The translations under genes were made by a program, and so were the position numbers. A stretch of DNA of 36,232 nt, from NCBI GenBank assembly GCA_030698405.1, contig JAUYMU010000063.1:1-36232 (forward strand). Direction: 5' to 3'. Of this stretch, positions 7,865-16,024 are shown piece after piece. Source of the stretch: Bacteroidota bacterium (GTDB lineage: Bacteria > Bacteroidota > Bacteroidia > Bacteroidales > Prolixibacteraceae). Every line of letters starts with the position of its first letter. The stretch's first letter is position 1. The notes beneath the pieces are model-generated. The model was not told the DNA's origin, did no database searches, and saw only the letters and a program-made list of their open reading frames with translations.

Positions 7865-8233
7865 ATGAAAACACCAACCTTTTTTATAGGCGAAGAATTG
7901 TCGGTAATAACCCGTCAGTGGCTTCACAGGCAACAGATTCAGTACATCGAACATCCTTTGCAGAAGATTGAAAAGTTGGTAAGCGGCGCTTTCGATGGTT
8001 ATTTGTTTTTTAGTCCGGCAAGCATTGATGATTTTAAAACTTCAGGTAATTTTCCTTATCCGAATTCGCTGGTATTTGCCAACGAAAACTCAACCGCAAG
8101 GGCTGCCTGGAGGTTTTTTACCAATACAGTTCATACTTCTCCGATTTCAGAAGAACTTTCCTTTGTTCAATATTCGATTTTTCGCTGGATGCAGGAACAC
8201 AACATCAACCTGATGGAAGAAAACGATGGGTAG
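7865..8233 (+). CDS. Small HemD-like (uroporphyrinogen-III synthase-like) protein
   Basis: A 122-residue protein 11 bases after cysK. The order of elements resembles the C-terminal half of uroporphyrinogen-III synthase: a short strand (FFIGEELS), a pattern equivalent to the FTSPSAV segment (GYLFFSPASIDDF), a strand and helix equivalent to the tAxAL segment (SLVFANENSTARAAWRFF), and a final T/S-xE segment (HTSPISEELSFVQYSIFRWM). Full HemD proteins are about 240-260 residues with two similar lobes, so this is a half-length or degenerate version and catalysis is doubtful. The placement with cysK suggests a role around siroheme and sulfur assimilation, but that is inference. The assignment rests on pattern only. 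Confidence 0.45.
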   Translation: MKTPTFFIGEELSVITRQWLHRQQIQYIEHPLQKIEKLVSGAFDGYLFFSPASIDDFKTSGNFPYPNSLVFANENSTARAAWRFFTNTVHTSPISEELSFVQYSIFRWMQEHNINLMEENDG

Positions 8234-8322
8234 GTTGTAAGAAAGGCAAGCATTTTTAGGTGCAGAGCACCGTTGATATTTTTGGATGAATATTTACCCA
8301 TTGCTATCCGTTATAGAACCAT

Positions 8323-8362
8323 AAAAAAAGCAGTGAACCTGAAAAGGTTCACTGCTTTTTTT
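8323..8362 (+). terminator. Rho-independent terminator after cysK and the HemD-like gene
   Basis: Perfect 18-base arms (core AGCAGTGAACCT) around a GAAA tetraloop at 8341-8344, with A7 on the left and T7 on the right. The A/T flanks mean it can act in both directions. Confidence 0.9.
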
Positions 8363-8384
8363 ATGACCTGGCTGCTATAAAATA

Positions 8385-8412
8385 GAAAAGGCTGTCCTCT
8401 GACAGCCTTTTC
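8385..8412. terminator. Second hairpin, possible bidirectional terminator
   Basis: 12-base perfect arms (GAAAAGGCTGTC) around a CTCT loop. On the minus strand the right side is followed by CTATTTTA, a weak U-tract, so it could end a minus-strand transcript. A third small hairpin (CCCGT-TTGAG-ACGGG) follows at 8414-8428. Confidence 0.6.
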
Positions 8413-8428
8413 ACCCGTTTGAGACGGG

Positions 8429-8499
8429 AAACTAACCTAAACCAACTAAACCTAATAAACCATGAGCTACCAAAGTAACCAGCTTTGAGTAGCTTTTTT
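8429..8499. ncRNA. Candidate small structured RNA region
   Basis: In the gene-free stretch 8234-8761, bases 8429-8461 are a 33-base run without any G on the plus strand. They are followed by a hairpin at 8465-8494 (AGCTAC-CAAAG paired with CTTTG-A-GTAGCT) and T6, which looks like a plus-strand terminator. Together with the hairpins at 8385-8412 and 8414-8428 this gives a compact structured segment of about 115 bases with no convincing protein. An 8-codon frame (MSYQSNQL) at 8462 and a 21-codon frame on the minus strand from about 8531 are too short to call. I see no clear promoter, so this is a candidate only. Confidence 0.3.
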
Positions 8500-8761
8500 A
8501 ATAAACATTTCAGCGTCACTTTGGTTCGCCATATAAAATATATTTTTTCAGATATAATCACATGGTAACTTTCAGCTAACTGATGGCGGCAAAGATATTA
8601 AAATAAGTAATATGCAATTGCCGGTTCAAAAATAATTGGATAAATTTTGAAGTATTATTCTGACAAGGTTTTCAACAATTGAACCTTGATAAAAACTTAT
8701 ACTTACCTGCACCAAATTCGTTTGAATACCTGTATTTTGCCCTGATTTTAAATTTGATTGT

Positions 8762-10267
8762 ATGTACAGGTTTATTTTTGCATTTTTTCTTCTTATTTGT
8801 GTAAACGCGCAGGCTCAATTAGCTCCAAAGCGCGAGTTTCGGGCTGTTTGGGTGGCAACGGTCAATAACATCGACTGGCCTTCGAAGCCCGGTATTTCTT
8901 CTGAACAGCAGAAAAAAGAAGCGGTCGAAATTTTAAATATGCACCAGAAAAGCGGGATGAATGCCATCATCATGCAAATTCGTCCGGCTTCTGATGCTTT
9001 TTATCCGTCGGAACTTGAGCCGTGGTCGCGTTATCTTACCGGCACTCCCGGCAAGGCGCCCGAACCGTTTTACGATCCGCTCCAATTCTGGATTGAGGAA
9101 TGCCACAGCCGGAACATGGAGTTTCATGCCTGGCTGAATCCTTTCCGCGTAGCGCAATACGCTACCGAACCTTTGGCTTCGAACCACATTGCATTCAAAC
9201 ATCCTGAATGGATTGTGAACTATGGCGGCAAACTGTATTTTGATCCGGGTCTGCCACAAACCCGCGAATTTGTTGTTCAGGTGGTAAATGATATTGTGGC
9301 ACGCTACGATGTGGACGCCATTCACTTCGACGATTATTTTTATCCGTATCCGCTGAAAGAAGATTTTCCCGATGAAAACTCTTTTACTCAGTACAACCGC
9401 GGATTTTTACTGATGCAAAAGGCAGCCTGGCGGCGCGACAATGTGGATATGACAATACAAATGCTTTCAGAAAATATTAAAAAGATAAAACCCTGGGTGA
9501 AATTTGGAATCAGCCCGTTTGGCGTTTGGCGCAACAAAGCCGACGATCTGCAGGGATCTGCAACCACTGCGGGAACCACCAATTACGATCATTTGTATGC
9601 CGATATCCTGAAATGGCAAAAAAATGGCTGGATTGATTATTCATTGCCGCAGCTTTACTGGCAGATTGGCCATCCGTCGGTCGATTTTCTAACACTTAGC
9701 AATTGGTGGGCCGATCACGCTTACAACCGGGGAATGTACATTGGTCATGCGGTGTATAAACTGGAAGCCAATTCATCCGTTCCTGAATGGCAGGATCCGA
9801 ATCAGTTACTGAAACAAATTCAGATTACCCGTCAGATACCGCAATTGGGTGGCAGCGCTTTTTACAGCAGCAAACATTTTAAACGCGATTTGTTTGGATT
9901 CAGCGAAGCCCTTCAGAACAAAATATACAACCATACTGCACTCGTTCCTGCAATGCCGTGGATCGACAACATAGCTCCGGATAAACCCGAACGTTTCCGC
10001 AAGCGGGGACATAAACTGAAATGGAAACAGGATAAAACAGTAGCTGAAATGGACAAGGCGGTTGGTTACCTTGTTTATTTGAATCCTGAATGGCAAAAGT
10101 TTGATGAAACGAATTCTGAAAATATTTTCACAATTACCCGTGATAATAGCATCGTTTTTAAACCAAATTCCCGTAAATTACGAAGGAAATACGAAATACG
10201 AATTTCTGCCCTTGATCGCCTTCACAACGAAAGCGAAATTAGCAAGGTGAAAGTGATTAAACTCTAA
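8762..10267 (+). CDS. GHL10 (family 10-like) glycoside hydrolase, secreted
   Basis: A 501-residue protein with a Sec signal peptide (MYRFIFAFFLLICVNAQA, likely cut after A18), so it acts in the periplasm or outside. The core is the GHL10/DUF187 TIM barrel: REFRAVWVATVNNIDWPSKP at the start, MNAIIMQIRPASDAFYPS, EFHAWLNPFR, VDAIHFDDYFYPYP, KFGISPFGVWRNK, and IDYSLPQLYWQIG, with acidic residues on strand ends as in related retaining hydrolases. The last 80 residues look like a small beta domain. Proteins of this family act on cell-wall glycans or related polysaccharides, but the substrate is not known here. The glycosyltransferase gene starts 12 bases later and probably shares a transcript. Confidence 0.88.
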   Translation: MYRFIFAFFLLICVNAQAQLAPKREFRAVWVATVNNIDWPSKPGISSEQQKKEAVEILNMHQKSGMNAIIMQIRPASDAFYPSELEPWSRYLTGTPGKAPEPFYDPLQFWIEECHSRNMEFHAWLNPFRVAQYATEPLASNHIAFKHPEWIVNYGGKLYFDPGLPQTREFVVQVVNDIVARYDVDAIHFDDYFYPYPLKEDFPDENSFTQYNRGFLLMQKAAWRRDNVDMTIQMLSENIKKIKPWVKFGISPFGVWRNKADDLQGSATTAGTTNYDHLYADILKWQKNGWIDYSLPQLYWQIGHPSVDFLTLSNWWADHAYNRGMYIGHAVYKLEANSSVPEWQDPNQLLKQIQITRQIPQLGGSAFYSSKHFKRDLFGFSEALQNKIYNHTALVPAMPWIDNIAPDKPERFRKRGHKLKWKQDKTVAEMDKAVGYLVYLNPEWQKFDETNSENIFTITRDNSIVFKPNSRKLRRKYEIRISALDRLHNESEISKVKVIKL

Positions 10268-10279
10268 ACAAACAGGATC

Positions 10280-11764
10280 ATGAATCAAAAAGTGGATTGT
10301 TTCATTGCATTCAGCAACGAAATTGCCAGTCAGAAACTGGTTGATCAGCTTCGGGAATCTTCCCTGGTGAATCAGGTTTATGTTCTGTCGAAAACACCTG
10401 TCCAGTTAAATAATTGTGAGTTGGTGCATGTTGAAGAGTTTGGTTCATGTTCTACTATCAGGCACATTGCCAAGTTGGTACAGTCTGATTTTGCACTTCT
10501 TGCGCTTGGCGATGCTGTAATTGAACTGGGACAGGGCGCCATCGAACGGTTGGTTCAGGTGTCGGATTTTACTGAAGCGCCTATGGTTTATTCCGATTAC
10601 ATGGAAATGAAAGACGGCCAACTTTCTGCACATCCGCTCATTCACTATCAGCCGGGCAGTTTGCGCGACGATTTTAATTTTGGCGCCGTAAGGTTATTCA
10701 GGGCTGAAGTTTTAAAAGCCTTCAGGTACGAGAATTACGACATGCTGAAATATGCAGGTTGTTATGCACTGCGTTTACGTGCAAGCCGAATGGGCGAACT
10801 GGTTCATATTCCTGAATTTTTGTTTACGAAAGTTGAAACAGATACCCGCACTTCAGGAGAAATACAATTTGATTACGTGAAATCTGCTGCGCGCGAACGT
10901 CAGCTTGAATTGGAACAGGTTTGCACTGCGCATTTACGCGACATAGGCGCTTTGCTTTTGGCCCCGTTTCCAGAAACTATATTTTCTGAAAGTTTTGAAA
11001 CAGAAGCTTCTATAATTATTCCGGTGCGAAACCGCGTGAAAACCATCAGGGATGCGGTGGTGTCGGCGCTTATACAAAAAACATCCTTTCGTTTTAACCT
11101 GATTGTTGTCGATAATTATTCGACTGATGGGACCTCAGAAATCCTTAAATCATATGCTGAGCAGGGAAAATTAATACATATTATTCCTGAACGGAATGAC
11201 CTTGGAATTGGCGGTTGCTGGAACGAGGCAATTTTTCATCCTGAATGTGGCAAATTTGCAGTGCAACTCGATAGCGATGATTTGTATGTGAATGAAAATA
11301 CGCTTCAAACCATCGTTGATAAATTTTATGAAGACAATTGTGCAATGGTGATTGGAAGTTACCGCATGACCGATTTTAATCTGGAAGAAATTCCTCCCGG
11401 CGTAATCGATCACGGCGAATGGACCGATGACAATGGTCCAAACAATGCGCTTCGAATCAATGGTCTGGGAGCTCCAAGGGCATTTTATACGCCGGTGTTG
11501 CGCAAAATCCGTGTACCCAATGTAAGTTATGGCGAAGATTATGCTTTGGGGTTGGCCATTTCAGGAAAATACAAAATTGGGCGGGTTTACCAGGCCTTGT
11601 ATTTGTGCCGCCGATGGGGTGATAATACCGATACTTCGCTTGATGTGGCTAAAATGAACGCGCACAATTTGTACAAGGATCGCATTCGCACTTTCGAACT
11701 TCAGGCACGGATTCAGAGAAACAAGAAAATGGATCCGGGGAAAGACTGGATGGACGAAGATTAA
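10280..11764 (+). CDS. Family 2 glycosyltransferase with an N-terminal GT-like domain
   Basis: A 494-residue cytoplasmic protein. The C-terminal half is a classical GT-A/GT2 domain: EASIIIPVRNRVKTIRDAVV (nucleotide-sugar binding strand), LIVVDNYSTDGTSEIL, GGCWNEAI, then FAVQLDSDDLYVN, whose DSDD near 331-334 is the metal/donor DxD motif, and a later GEDYALGLAISGKYKIGRV segment with the usual ED pair. The N-terminal 240 residues resemble a second, degenerate GT-like fold (FALLALGDAVIELGQGAIE, PMVYSDYMEM) with no clear DxD. Donor and acceptor cannot be named. No transmembrane segments are visible. Its stop overlaps the stop region of the convergent DUF4056 gene by 4 bases. Confidence 0.85.
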   Translation: MNQKVDCFIAFSNEIASQKLVDQLRESSLVNQVYVLSKTPVQLNNCELVHVEEFGSCSTIRHIAKLVQSDFALLALGDAVIELGQGAIERLVQVSDFTEAPMVYSDYMEMKDGQLSAHPLIHYQPGSLRDDFNFGAVRLFRAEVLKAFRYENYDMLKYAGCYALRLRASRMGELVHIPEFLFTKVETDTRTSGEIQFDYVKSAARERQLELEQVCTAHLRDIGALLLAPFPETIFSESFETEASIIIPVRNRVKTIRDAVVSALIQKTSFRFNLIVVDNYSTDGTSEILKSYAEQGKLIHIIPERNDLGIGGCWNEAIFHPECGKFAVQLDSDDLYVNENTLQTIVDKFYEDNCAMVIGSYRMTDFNLEEIPPGVIDHGEWTDDNGPNNALRINGLGAPRAFYTPVLRKIRVPNVSYGEDYALGLAISGKYKIGRVYQALYLCRRWGDNTDTSLDVAKMNAHNLYKDRIRTFELQARIQRNKKMDPGKDWMDED

Positions 11765-12813
11765 TTCTTTCGGGTCAGGCTGTCTTTTTTCGTTACTTCG
11801 ATAGCAACTTGTTCCAGTAACCGATCGAAATCGTTTTGAGTAATATTTCTATCTTTTCGATCAGGAAACATTTTACGGAAAGGAAATTTATGGTTCAGCT
11901 TGAATTCCAGATCATAAAACTTATTGAGCGCTTGCCCATCGAGTGTATATTGCGGGATATTAAGTTCCAGAGGTATCTGATTTGTTTCGATCCAACCCGG
12001 AACCAGCCAGGGGCGCAAACAATCGTAAACCTGAAGTTGGCGTTGCAGCAATACCCGGCTACTGGGCAATTTCTTTTCGCGGGTCCACCAAATGCCCCTT
12101 ACTTCTTCCATCGCCAGAAAAGTTTCGGCTTCGGTCGAAACAGCATCAAGACTAATTAATGTTTCAGAAATAATCCGGGTAACAGCCTCCTCATAAGGCA
12201 ATTCACTCTGTAAAGCCTTAATTCCAATGGTGACTCCAAGTAGATTTGAATAAGCATCTTCAACCGAAAAACTTGAATATCTTTCAGGAACAAACGGAAT
12301 GGTTGACGCGCCAAACCAGGTTGCAATCTCGTGCCATACCGATAAATCGTAGGCAATTTTTCCGGCAAGGTTAACAAGGTCGTTATCGGTAATGTTGGAT
12401 GGAATGCTGACGTTCAGGGTTTTTTCTCCGCCTTCACGTCCTAAAACCATAGCCAATGTTCCCGACGATTTGTTTTCGTGCAGTCGCGTATAAAGATATG
12501 CGGTCCAGTCGGCCTGATCGCGCAAATGACCCATGTCGATAAAACCTCCGCGCCGCGAATAGATGATCCCGTTTTGTTCGTTTTCATTGCCGAGATAGTG
12601 ATGAGGCCCGATTCGCTCGATGCTGGTAGTTTCTGTCAGCTTAATTCCGGGAATGCCCATTAATTGCATTTCGGAGCCGAACGAGCAGCAGGTACGGATA
12701 ATCCGGTGAGGCTTATTGTCGGGCTTATCTGTTGGAAAAACCGGTGCTTTTGCCTGAAGGGCAACAAAACTGATACAAAAAACAACGGTCAGGAATATTT
12801 TAATTGTTTTCAT
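11761..12813 (-). CDS. DUF4056 family secreted protein
   Basis: A 350-residue protein on the minus strand with a signal peptide (MKTIKIFLTVVFCISFVALQA). The body carries the conserved blocks I associate with DUF4056: RIIRTCCSFG at the mature N-terminus, GPHHYLGNENEQNGIIYSRR followed by GGFIDMGHLRDQADWTAYLY, and a WHEIATWFG segment whose His-Glu resembles a metallopeptidase-like helix, though no complete HExxH is present. Function of the family is not established. It is convergent with the glycosyltransferase gene and divergent from nifA. The minus-strand box TAGCTTTG (12834-12841) lies 20 bases before its ATG. Confidence 0.75.
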   Translation of the reverse strand: MKTIKIFLTVVFCISFVALQAKAPVFPTDKPDNKPHRIIRTCCSFGSEMQLMGIPGIKLTETTSIERIGPHHYLGNENEQNGIIYSRRGGFIDMGHLRDQADWTAYLYTRLHENKSSGTLAMVLGREGGEKTLNVSIPSNITDNDLVNLAGKIAYDLSVWHEIATWFGASTIPFVPERYSSFSVEDAYSNLLGVTIGIKALQSELPYEEAVTRIISETLISLDAVSTEAETFLAMEEVRGIWWTREKKLPSSRVLLQRQLQVYDCLRPWLVPGWIETNQIPLELNIPQYTLDGQALNKFYDLEFKLNHKFPFRKMFPDRKDRNITQNDFDRLLEQVAIEVTKKDSLTRKN

Positions 12814-12833
12814 TATTGCAACAAAAAATTTGA

Positions 12834-12841
12834 CAAAGCTA
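12834..12841 (-). promoter_or_regulatory. Candidate -7 box for the DUF4056 gene
   Basis: Read on the minus strand, TAGCTTTG is an exact TAnnTTTG match with its last base 20 bases before the start codon at 12813. No clear -33 TTG is visible. Confidence 0.45.
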
Positions 12842-13009
12842 ACCTATTTTTCAGATTATTGTAAATAGTTTTATATGATCCACACAGTTAATTATTTGTT
12901 AAAATGTCAGTGTTTAACTTGTTATTGTATTAAAATGGAATAATTAAAGTTGATATTTGTGCATAATGGTTGTATTACTTGGTATTCCTTGCCAAAAAGA
13001 CAGTAGAAA

Positions 13010-14569
13010 ATGGAATTCAAATGTAAAAAAGCGGGCAATGAATGTTACGGTCTTAAGGAACTCGAACTTCTTTTTGATGTCAGTCAGCGGCTTATTCAGA
13101 GCAAGGAACTGAAGAATGATTTGTCGGCTATACTCGAGATGCTTGTCAGATATCTGGATGCTGAGCGGAGTTTTCTGACCATTTTCAACCGTGAGTCAGA
13201 AAGTATTTTGATTGAGGCTGCTTATGGCTACAGTGTTGCCCAGCAAGCCCGTGGCCGTTATAAATTAGGCGAAGGTATTATTGGCCGGGTGGTCGAAATG
13301 TCGCGCCCGGTTGTGATTGATAAAATATCGAAATCGAGTTTGTTTTTGAACCGTACCGGCCAGGAACTGACCAAAGATGGACAGGAACTGACATTTATTT
13401 GCAATCCGATTATTGAAGCAGGAAAAGTCACAGGAACACTCAGCGTGGTACGTATTTATAATCCACACATTTCGTACGACGAAGACAACCGGCTTTTATC
13501 CATTATCGGATCGATGATTTCCACCAGTGTCAGGATGAAACAGGAACGATTGGAGGAAATGGAAATCCTGAAACAAAAAAATATTCAGCTGCGAAATCAA
13601 CTTGAAAAAGATTTCAGGCCAGCTAATATCGTCGGAAATTCAAGCAAAATGCGCGATGTTTATTCACTTGTCAGCATGGTAGCTGAAACAAATTCGACAG
13701 TTCTGATACGTGGAGAAAGCGGAATTGGTAAGGAATTGATTGCCGATGCCATTCATTTTTCGAGTCCGCGCGGCAAAAAGAGTTTTATCAAGGTGAACTG
13801 TTCTGCTTTGCCCGACACGTTGATTGAAAGTGAATTGTTTGGCCACGAGAAAGGAGCTTTTACAGGCGCCGAAGCGCGACGAAAAGGCCGCTTCGAGCTG
13901 GCCGATGGTGGTACTATTTTTCTGGACGAAATTGGTGATATTCCGCTTTCGACACAGGTAAAATTGCTGCGACTCATACAACAGCGCGAGTTTGAACGGT
14001 TAGGCGGCACCGAAACCATCAAAATTGATGTCCGAATTATTTGTGCGACCAACCGGAATCTTGAGGATATGATTCAGAACAATGAATTTCGCGAAGATTT
14101 GTACTATCGAATCAACGTGTTCCCGATTTTTATGCCCCCGTTGCGTGATCGCCGAAACGATATTCCTTCGCTGGTCGATCATTTTATCGATAAATTCAAT
14201 AAGCGCAACAATTCCAAAATTATCCGGATAACGACTTCGGCCTTGAATATGTTGATGATATACCGTTGGCCGGGCAATATCCGCGAACTCGAAAATTGCA
14301 TCGAGCGGGCATGTATTTTAAGCAAAGACAATGTAATTCACAGTTACGACCTGCCGCCATCGCTGCAAACAGCCGATTCGACCAATACAAAAGCTTTGGC
14401 CGGAATGACCTACACCGTTGAACAGGTGGAAAAACAACTGATACGCGAAGCTTTGGTCAGCTCTAAAGGCAATATTGCCAAAGCCGCCGACGAATTAAAA
14501 GTCACCGAACGAATGTTGGGTATCCGCCTGAAAAAATACAACATCGACGCATGGAGGTTTAAGGTTTAA
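13010..14569 (+). CDS. nifA: NifA, sigma-54-dependent activator of nif genes
   Basis: A 519-residue bacterial enhancer-binding protein with the NifA layout: GAF sensory domain at about 25-175, a coiled linker rich in E/K/Q at 176-200, an AAA+ domain at about 205-430 and a Fis-type helix-turn-helix at about 470-515 (NIAKAADELKVTERMLGIRL). Walker A is GESGIGKE at 235-242, the sigma-54-contacting loop is GAFTGA at 282-287, Walker B is GTIFLDEIGD at 301-310. It should hydrolyse ATP to open sigma-54 promoters. The call to NifA rather than another family member rests on the GAF domain and proximity to the nif genes. NCIERAC near the end of the AAA+ domain gives a C-x4-C pair, but I do not claim redox sensing from it. 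A GATATTTG box at 12952-12959 (one mismatch) may be its promoter. Confidence 0.85.
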   Translation: MEFKCKKAGNECYGLKELELLFDVSQRLIQSKELKNDLSAILEMLVRYLDAERSFLTIFNRESESILIEAAYGYSVAQQARGRYKLGEGIIGRVVEMSRPVVIDKISKSSLFLNRTGQELTKDGQELTFICNPIIEAGKVTGTLSVVRIYNPHISYDEDNRLLSIIGSMISTSVRMKQERLEEMEILKQKNIQLRNQLEKDFRPANIVGNSSKMRDVYSLVSMVAETNSTVLIRGESGIGKELIADAIHFSSPRGKKSFIKVNCSALPDTLIESELFGHEKGAFTGAEARRKGRFELADGGTIFLDEIGDIPLSTQVKLLRLIQQREFERLGGTETIKIDVRIICATNRNLEDMIQNNEFREDLYYRINVFPIFMPPLRDRRNDIPSLVDHFIDKFNKRNNSKIIRITTSALNMLMIYRWPGNIRELENCIERACILSKDNVIHSYDLPPSLQTADSTNTKALAGMTYTVEQVEKQLIREALVSSKGNIAKAADELKVTERMLGIRLKKYNIDAWRFKV

Positions 14570-14655
14570 ATATTTACGATTGGACAATTTGCAATTTACC
14601 GGTAAGAAGCATTGAATTACTAAATTTCAACCCGTTCTTGGTCTGAATGTGTTAA

Positions 14656-14757
14656 AATCCTGAAGGGATTAAATCTGAATAACCGTCCCGATGTATCGGG
14701 ACGGAAAATGCATTGACGATGATTCCGGAACCCTAAAAGGGTTCAATTTTGCTTTTA
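14656..14757. repeat. Dispersed palindromic intergenic element, copy 1
   Basis: After nifA lies AATCC-TGAAG-GGATT and TGAATAACC, then a palindrome with 10-base arms CCGTCCCGAT at 14683-14704, then AACCCTAAAAGGGTT near 14730-14744. The order (CCTGAAGGG hairpin, AATAACC, GC-rich palindrome) is shared with 24661-24716 after nifK, indicating one interspersed element family. Confidence 0.6.
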
Positions 14758-14774
14758 AGTAGATTCGAAATCCT

Positions 14775-14782
14775 TACTTTTG
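14775..14782 (+). promoter_or_regulatory. Candidate -7 box for the GNAT gene
   Basis: TACTTTTG is an exact TAnnTTTG match 17 bases before the ATG at 14800, with TTTG at 14748-14751 as a loosely spaced -33 candidate. It lies inside the upstream in-frame extension of the gene, which argues for the ATG at 14800 as the true start. Confidence 0.5.
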
Positions 14783-14799
14783 CCGAAAATTATCTGCCC

Positions 14800-15267
14800 A
14801 TGGAACTTTCATTCATACAAGTTGACCTTCACAACGATTTGCATTGCGCGCAAGTCATCAAACTCCTGAACGATTACATGAACGACCCGATGGGTAACAA
14901 TGCTCCGATGGACGAAAGTCTGGTTCCCAAAATTATTGCAGGATTACAATCCTACGCTGGTTACCTTGGATTTTTTGTACTTTCAGGTGATCAATTTGCA
15001 GGCATAGCCAACTGCAACCAAAACTTCTCCACGTTCAAGGCAAAAGCGATCCTCAATATTCATGATTTTATTGTTGCTCCTGAATGTCGGAACATTGGCG
15101 CCGGTCATTATCTGATGAAGGGAATCCTGAATTATGCCTCGCAAAATGGATTCTGTCGGGTAAATCTCGAAGTTCGCGAAGATAACCACGCAGCCAAATC
15201 ACTCTATCAAAAAATGGGCTTCTCGGAATGTGAGCCAAGGATGCACTTTTGGGAGAAGAATTTATAA
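14800..15267 (+). CDS. GNAT family N-acetyltransferase
   Basis: A 155-residue acetyl-CoA-dependent acetyltransferase. The motif A region reads FIVAPECRNIGAGHYLMKGI, with the R-x-x-G-x-G pyrophosphate loop of acetyl-CoA binding as RNIGAG; motif B follows as RVNLEVREDNHAAKSLYQKMGF, the usual end of GNAT domains. The substrate is unknown. The frame is open further upstream to 14749, but the extra 17 residues contain the promoter-like TACTTTTG and lack family similarity, so I place the start at 14800. It stands alone between repeat-bearing intergenic regions. Confidence 0.85.
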   Translation: MELSFIQVDLHNDLHCAQVIKLLNDYMNDPMGNNAPMDESLVPKIIAGLQSYAGYLGFFVLSGDQFAGIANCNQNFSTFKAKAILNIHDFIVAPECRNIGAGHYLMKGILNYASQNGFCRVNLEVREDNHAAKSLYQKMGFSECEPRMHFWEKNL

Positions 15268-15278
15268 GTATCATTTTT

Positions 15279-15356
15279 GGGTACCGCGATTTTCAATCGC
15301 GTTTTATTTATTTCGGAGATTAATCCGCCAACTGGCGGATCCGCACCCAAATGCCC
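15279..15356. repeat. 78-bp direct repeat, copy 1
   Basis: Begins GGGTACCGCGATTTTCAATC and contains two short inverted repeats, GCGATTTTCAATCGC and ATCCGCCAACTGGCGGAT. It differs from copy 2 at about four positions and lies exactly 300 bases before it. Confidence 0.9.
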
Positions 15357-15578
15357 TGCCAGTTTCTGTCGTTTTGGTTCCCAATCATGACAGGTTTTTA
15401 AAACCTGTGAGGATTAAAAACAATTTGCTGCGCAACGGATAAAAAAGCGATGCTTATCGTTTTGGAAAACGATGCGGCAAAGAATATAAGCGATGCGGCA
15501 AAGAATAAAAACAGACGGCATCGTTTTCAAGACCTCAAATTTGCTTGTAATAAAGCACCTGTTTGCGTTACTCGATTC
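15357..15578. other. Repeat-rich spacer between the 78-bp repeats
   Basis: No gene is supported. It holds a palindrome CAGGTTTTTAAAACCTG near 15390-15406, a tandem GCGATGCGGCAAAGAATA-type unit near 15470-15508, and inverted copies of CGATGC. These look like decayed mobile-element or REP fragments. Confidence 0.5.
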
Positions 15579-15656
15579 GGGTGCCGCGATTTTCAATCGC
15601 GTTTTATTTATCTCGGAGATTAATCCGCCAACTGGCGGATCCGCACCCATTTGCCC
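15579..15656. repeat. 78-bp direct repeat, copy 2
   Basis: Begins GGGTGCCGCGATTTTCAATC; same internal inverted repeats as copy 1. It ends about 60 bases before the MntA promoter box. Confidence 0.9.
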
Positions 15657-15712
15657 GCAACTCCCCAACTACAGCAACCCAATAATTTTTCAGTATGCAT
15701 TAAAAAAGTTTG

Positions 15713-15720
15713 TATTTTTG
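15713..15720 (+). promoter_or_regulatory. Candidate -7 box giving a nearly leaderless mntA transcript
   Basis: TATTTTTG matches TAnnTTTG exactly and ends only 4 bases before the ATG at 15725, so transcription would start at or within a few bases of the start codon. Confidence 0.45.
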
Positions 15721-15724
15721 AGAC

Positions 15725-16024
15725 ATGAGCATTATTGACAAAAATATTGATAGAATCAGAGCTTTATGTAATAAGCATAAGGTAACAAAACTGTTTGTAT
15801 TTGGTTCTGTCGTGACAGACCGATTTAAAAAATCAAGTGATATCGATTTTTTGGTGGATTTCGACGGAGTTGATTTATATGATTATGCAGATAATTACTT
15901 TGATTTAAAAAAATCATTAGAGACATTACTCAACAGAGAGGTTGATTTACTTGAAGATAAAGCCATCCAAAATCCATATTTGAGACAAAATATCGACTCT
16001 TCAAAACAACTGATTTATGGATAA
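15725..16024 (+). CDS. mntA: MntA-type nucleotidyltransferase antitoxin
   Basis: A 99-residue minimal nucleotidyltransferase. The active-site signature GS-x10-DxD is exact: G27-S28, ten residues, D39-I40-D41 in VFGSVVTDRFKKSSDIDFLV. In characterised HEPN-MNT pairs this protein AMPylates a tyrosine of the HEPN toxin and so neutralises it. The following HepT gene overlaps by 8 bases (16017-16024), the standard arrangement of the pair. The third catalytic Asp expected later in the fold may be in REVDLLE. Start choice is fixed by the close promoter-like box and the absence of an earlier ATG. Confidence 0.88.
   Translation: MSIIDKNIDRIRALCNKHKVTKLFVFGSVVTDRFKKSSDIDFLVDFDGVDLYDYADNYFDLKKSLETLLNREVDLLEDKAIQNPYLRQNIDSSKQLIYG

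Noticed and set aside
13010-14569. Oxygen-sensing cysteine motif in NifA
   Set aside because: Only the C-x4-C within NCIERAC is seen at the AAA+ end; the further linker cysteines of oxygen-sensitive rhizobial NifA are not present, so no claim is made.
14749-14799. 17-residue N-terminal extension of the GNAT protein
   Set aside because: It lacks similarity to the family and contains an exact TAnnTTTG promoter-like box, so the downstream ATG at 14800 is a better start.
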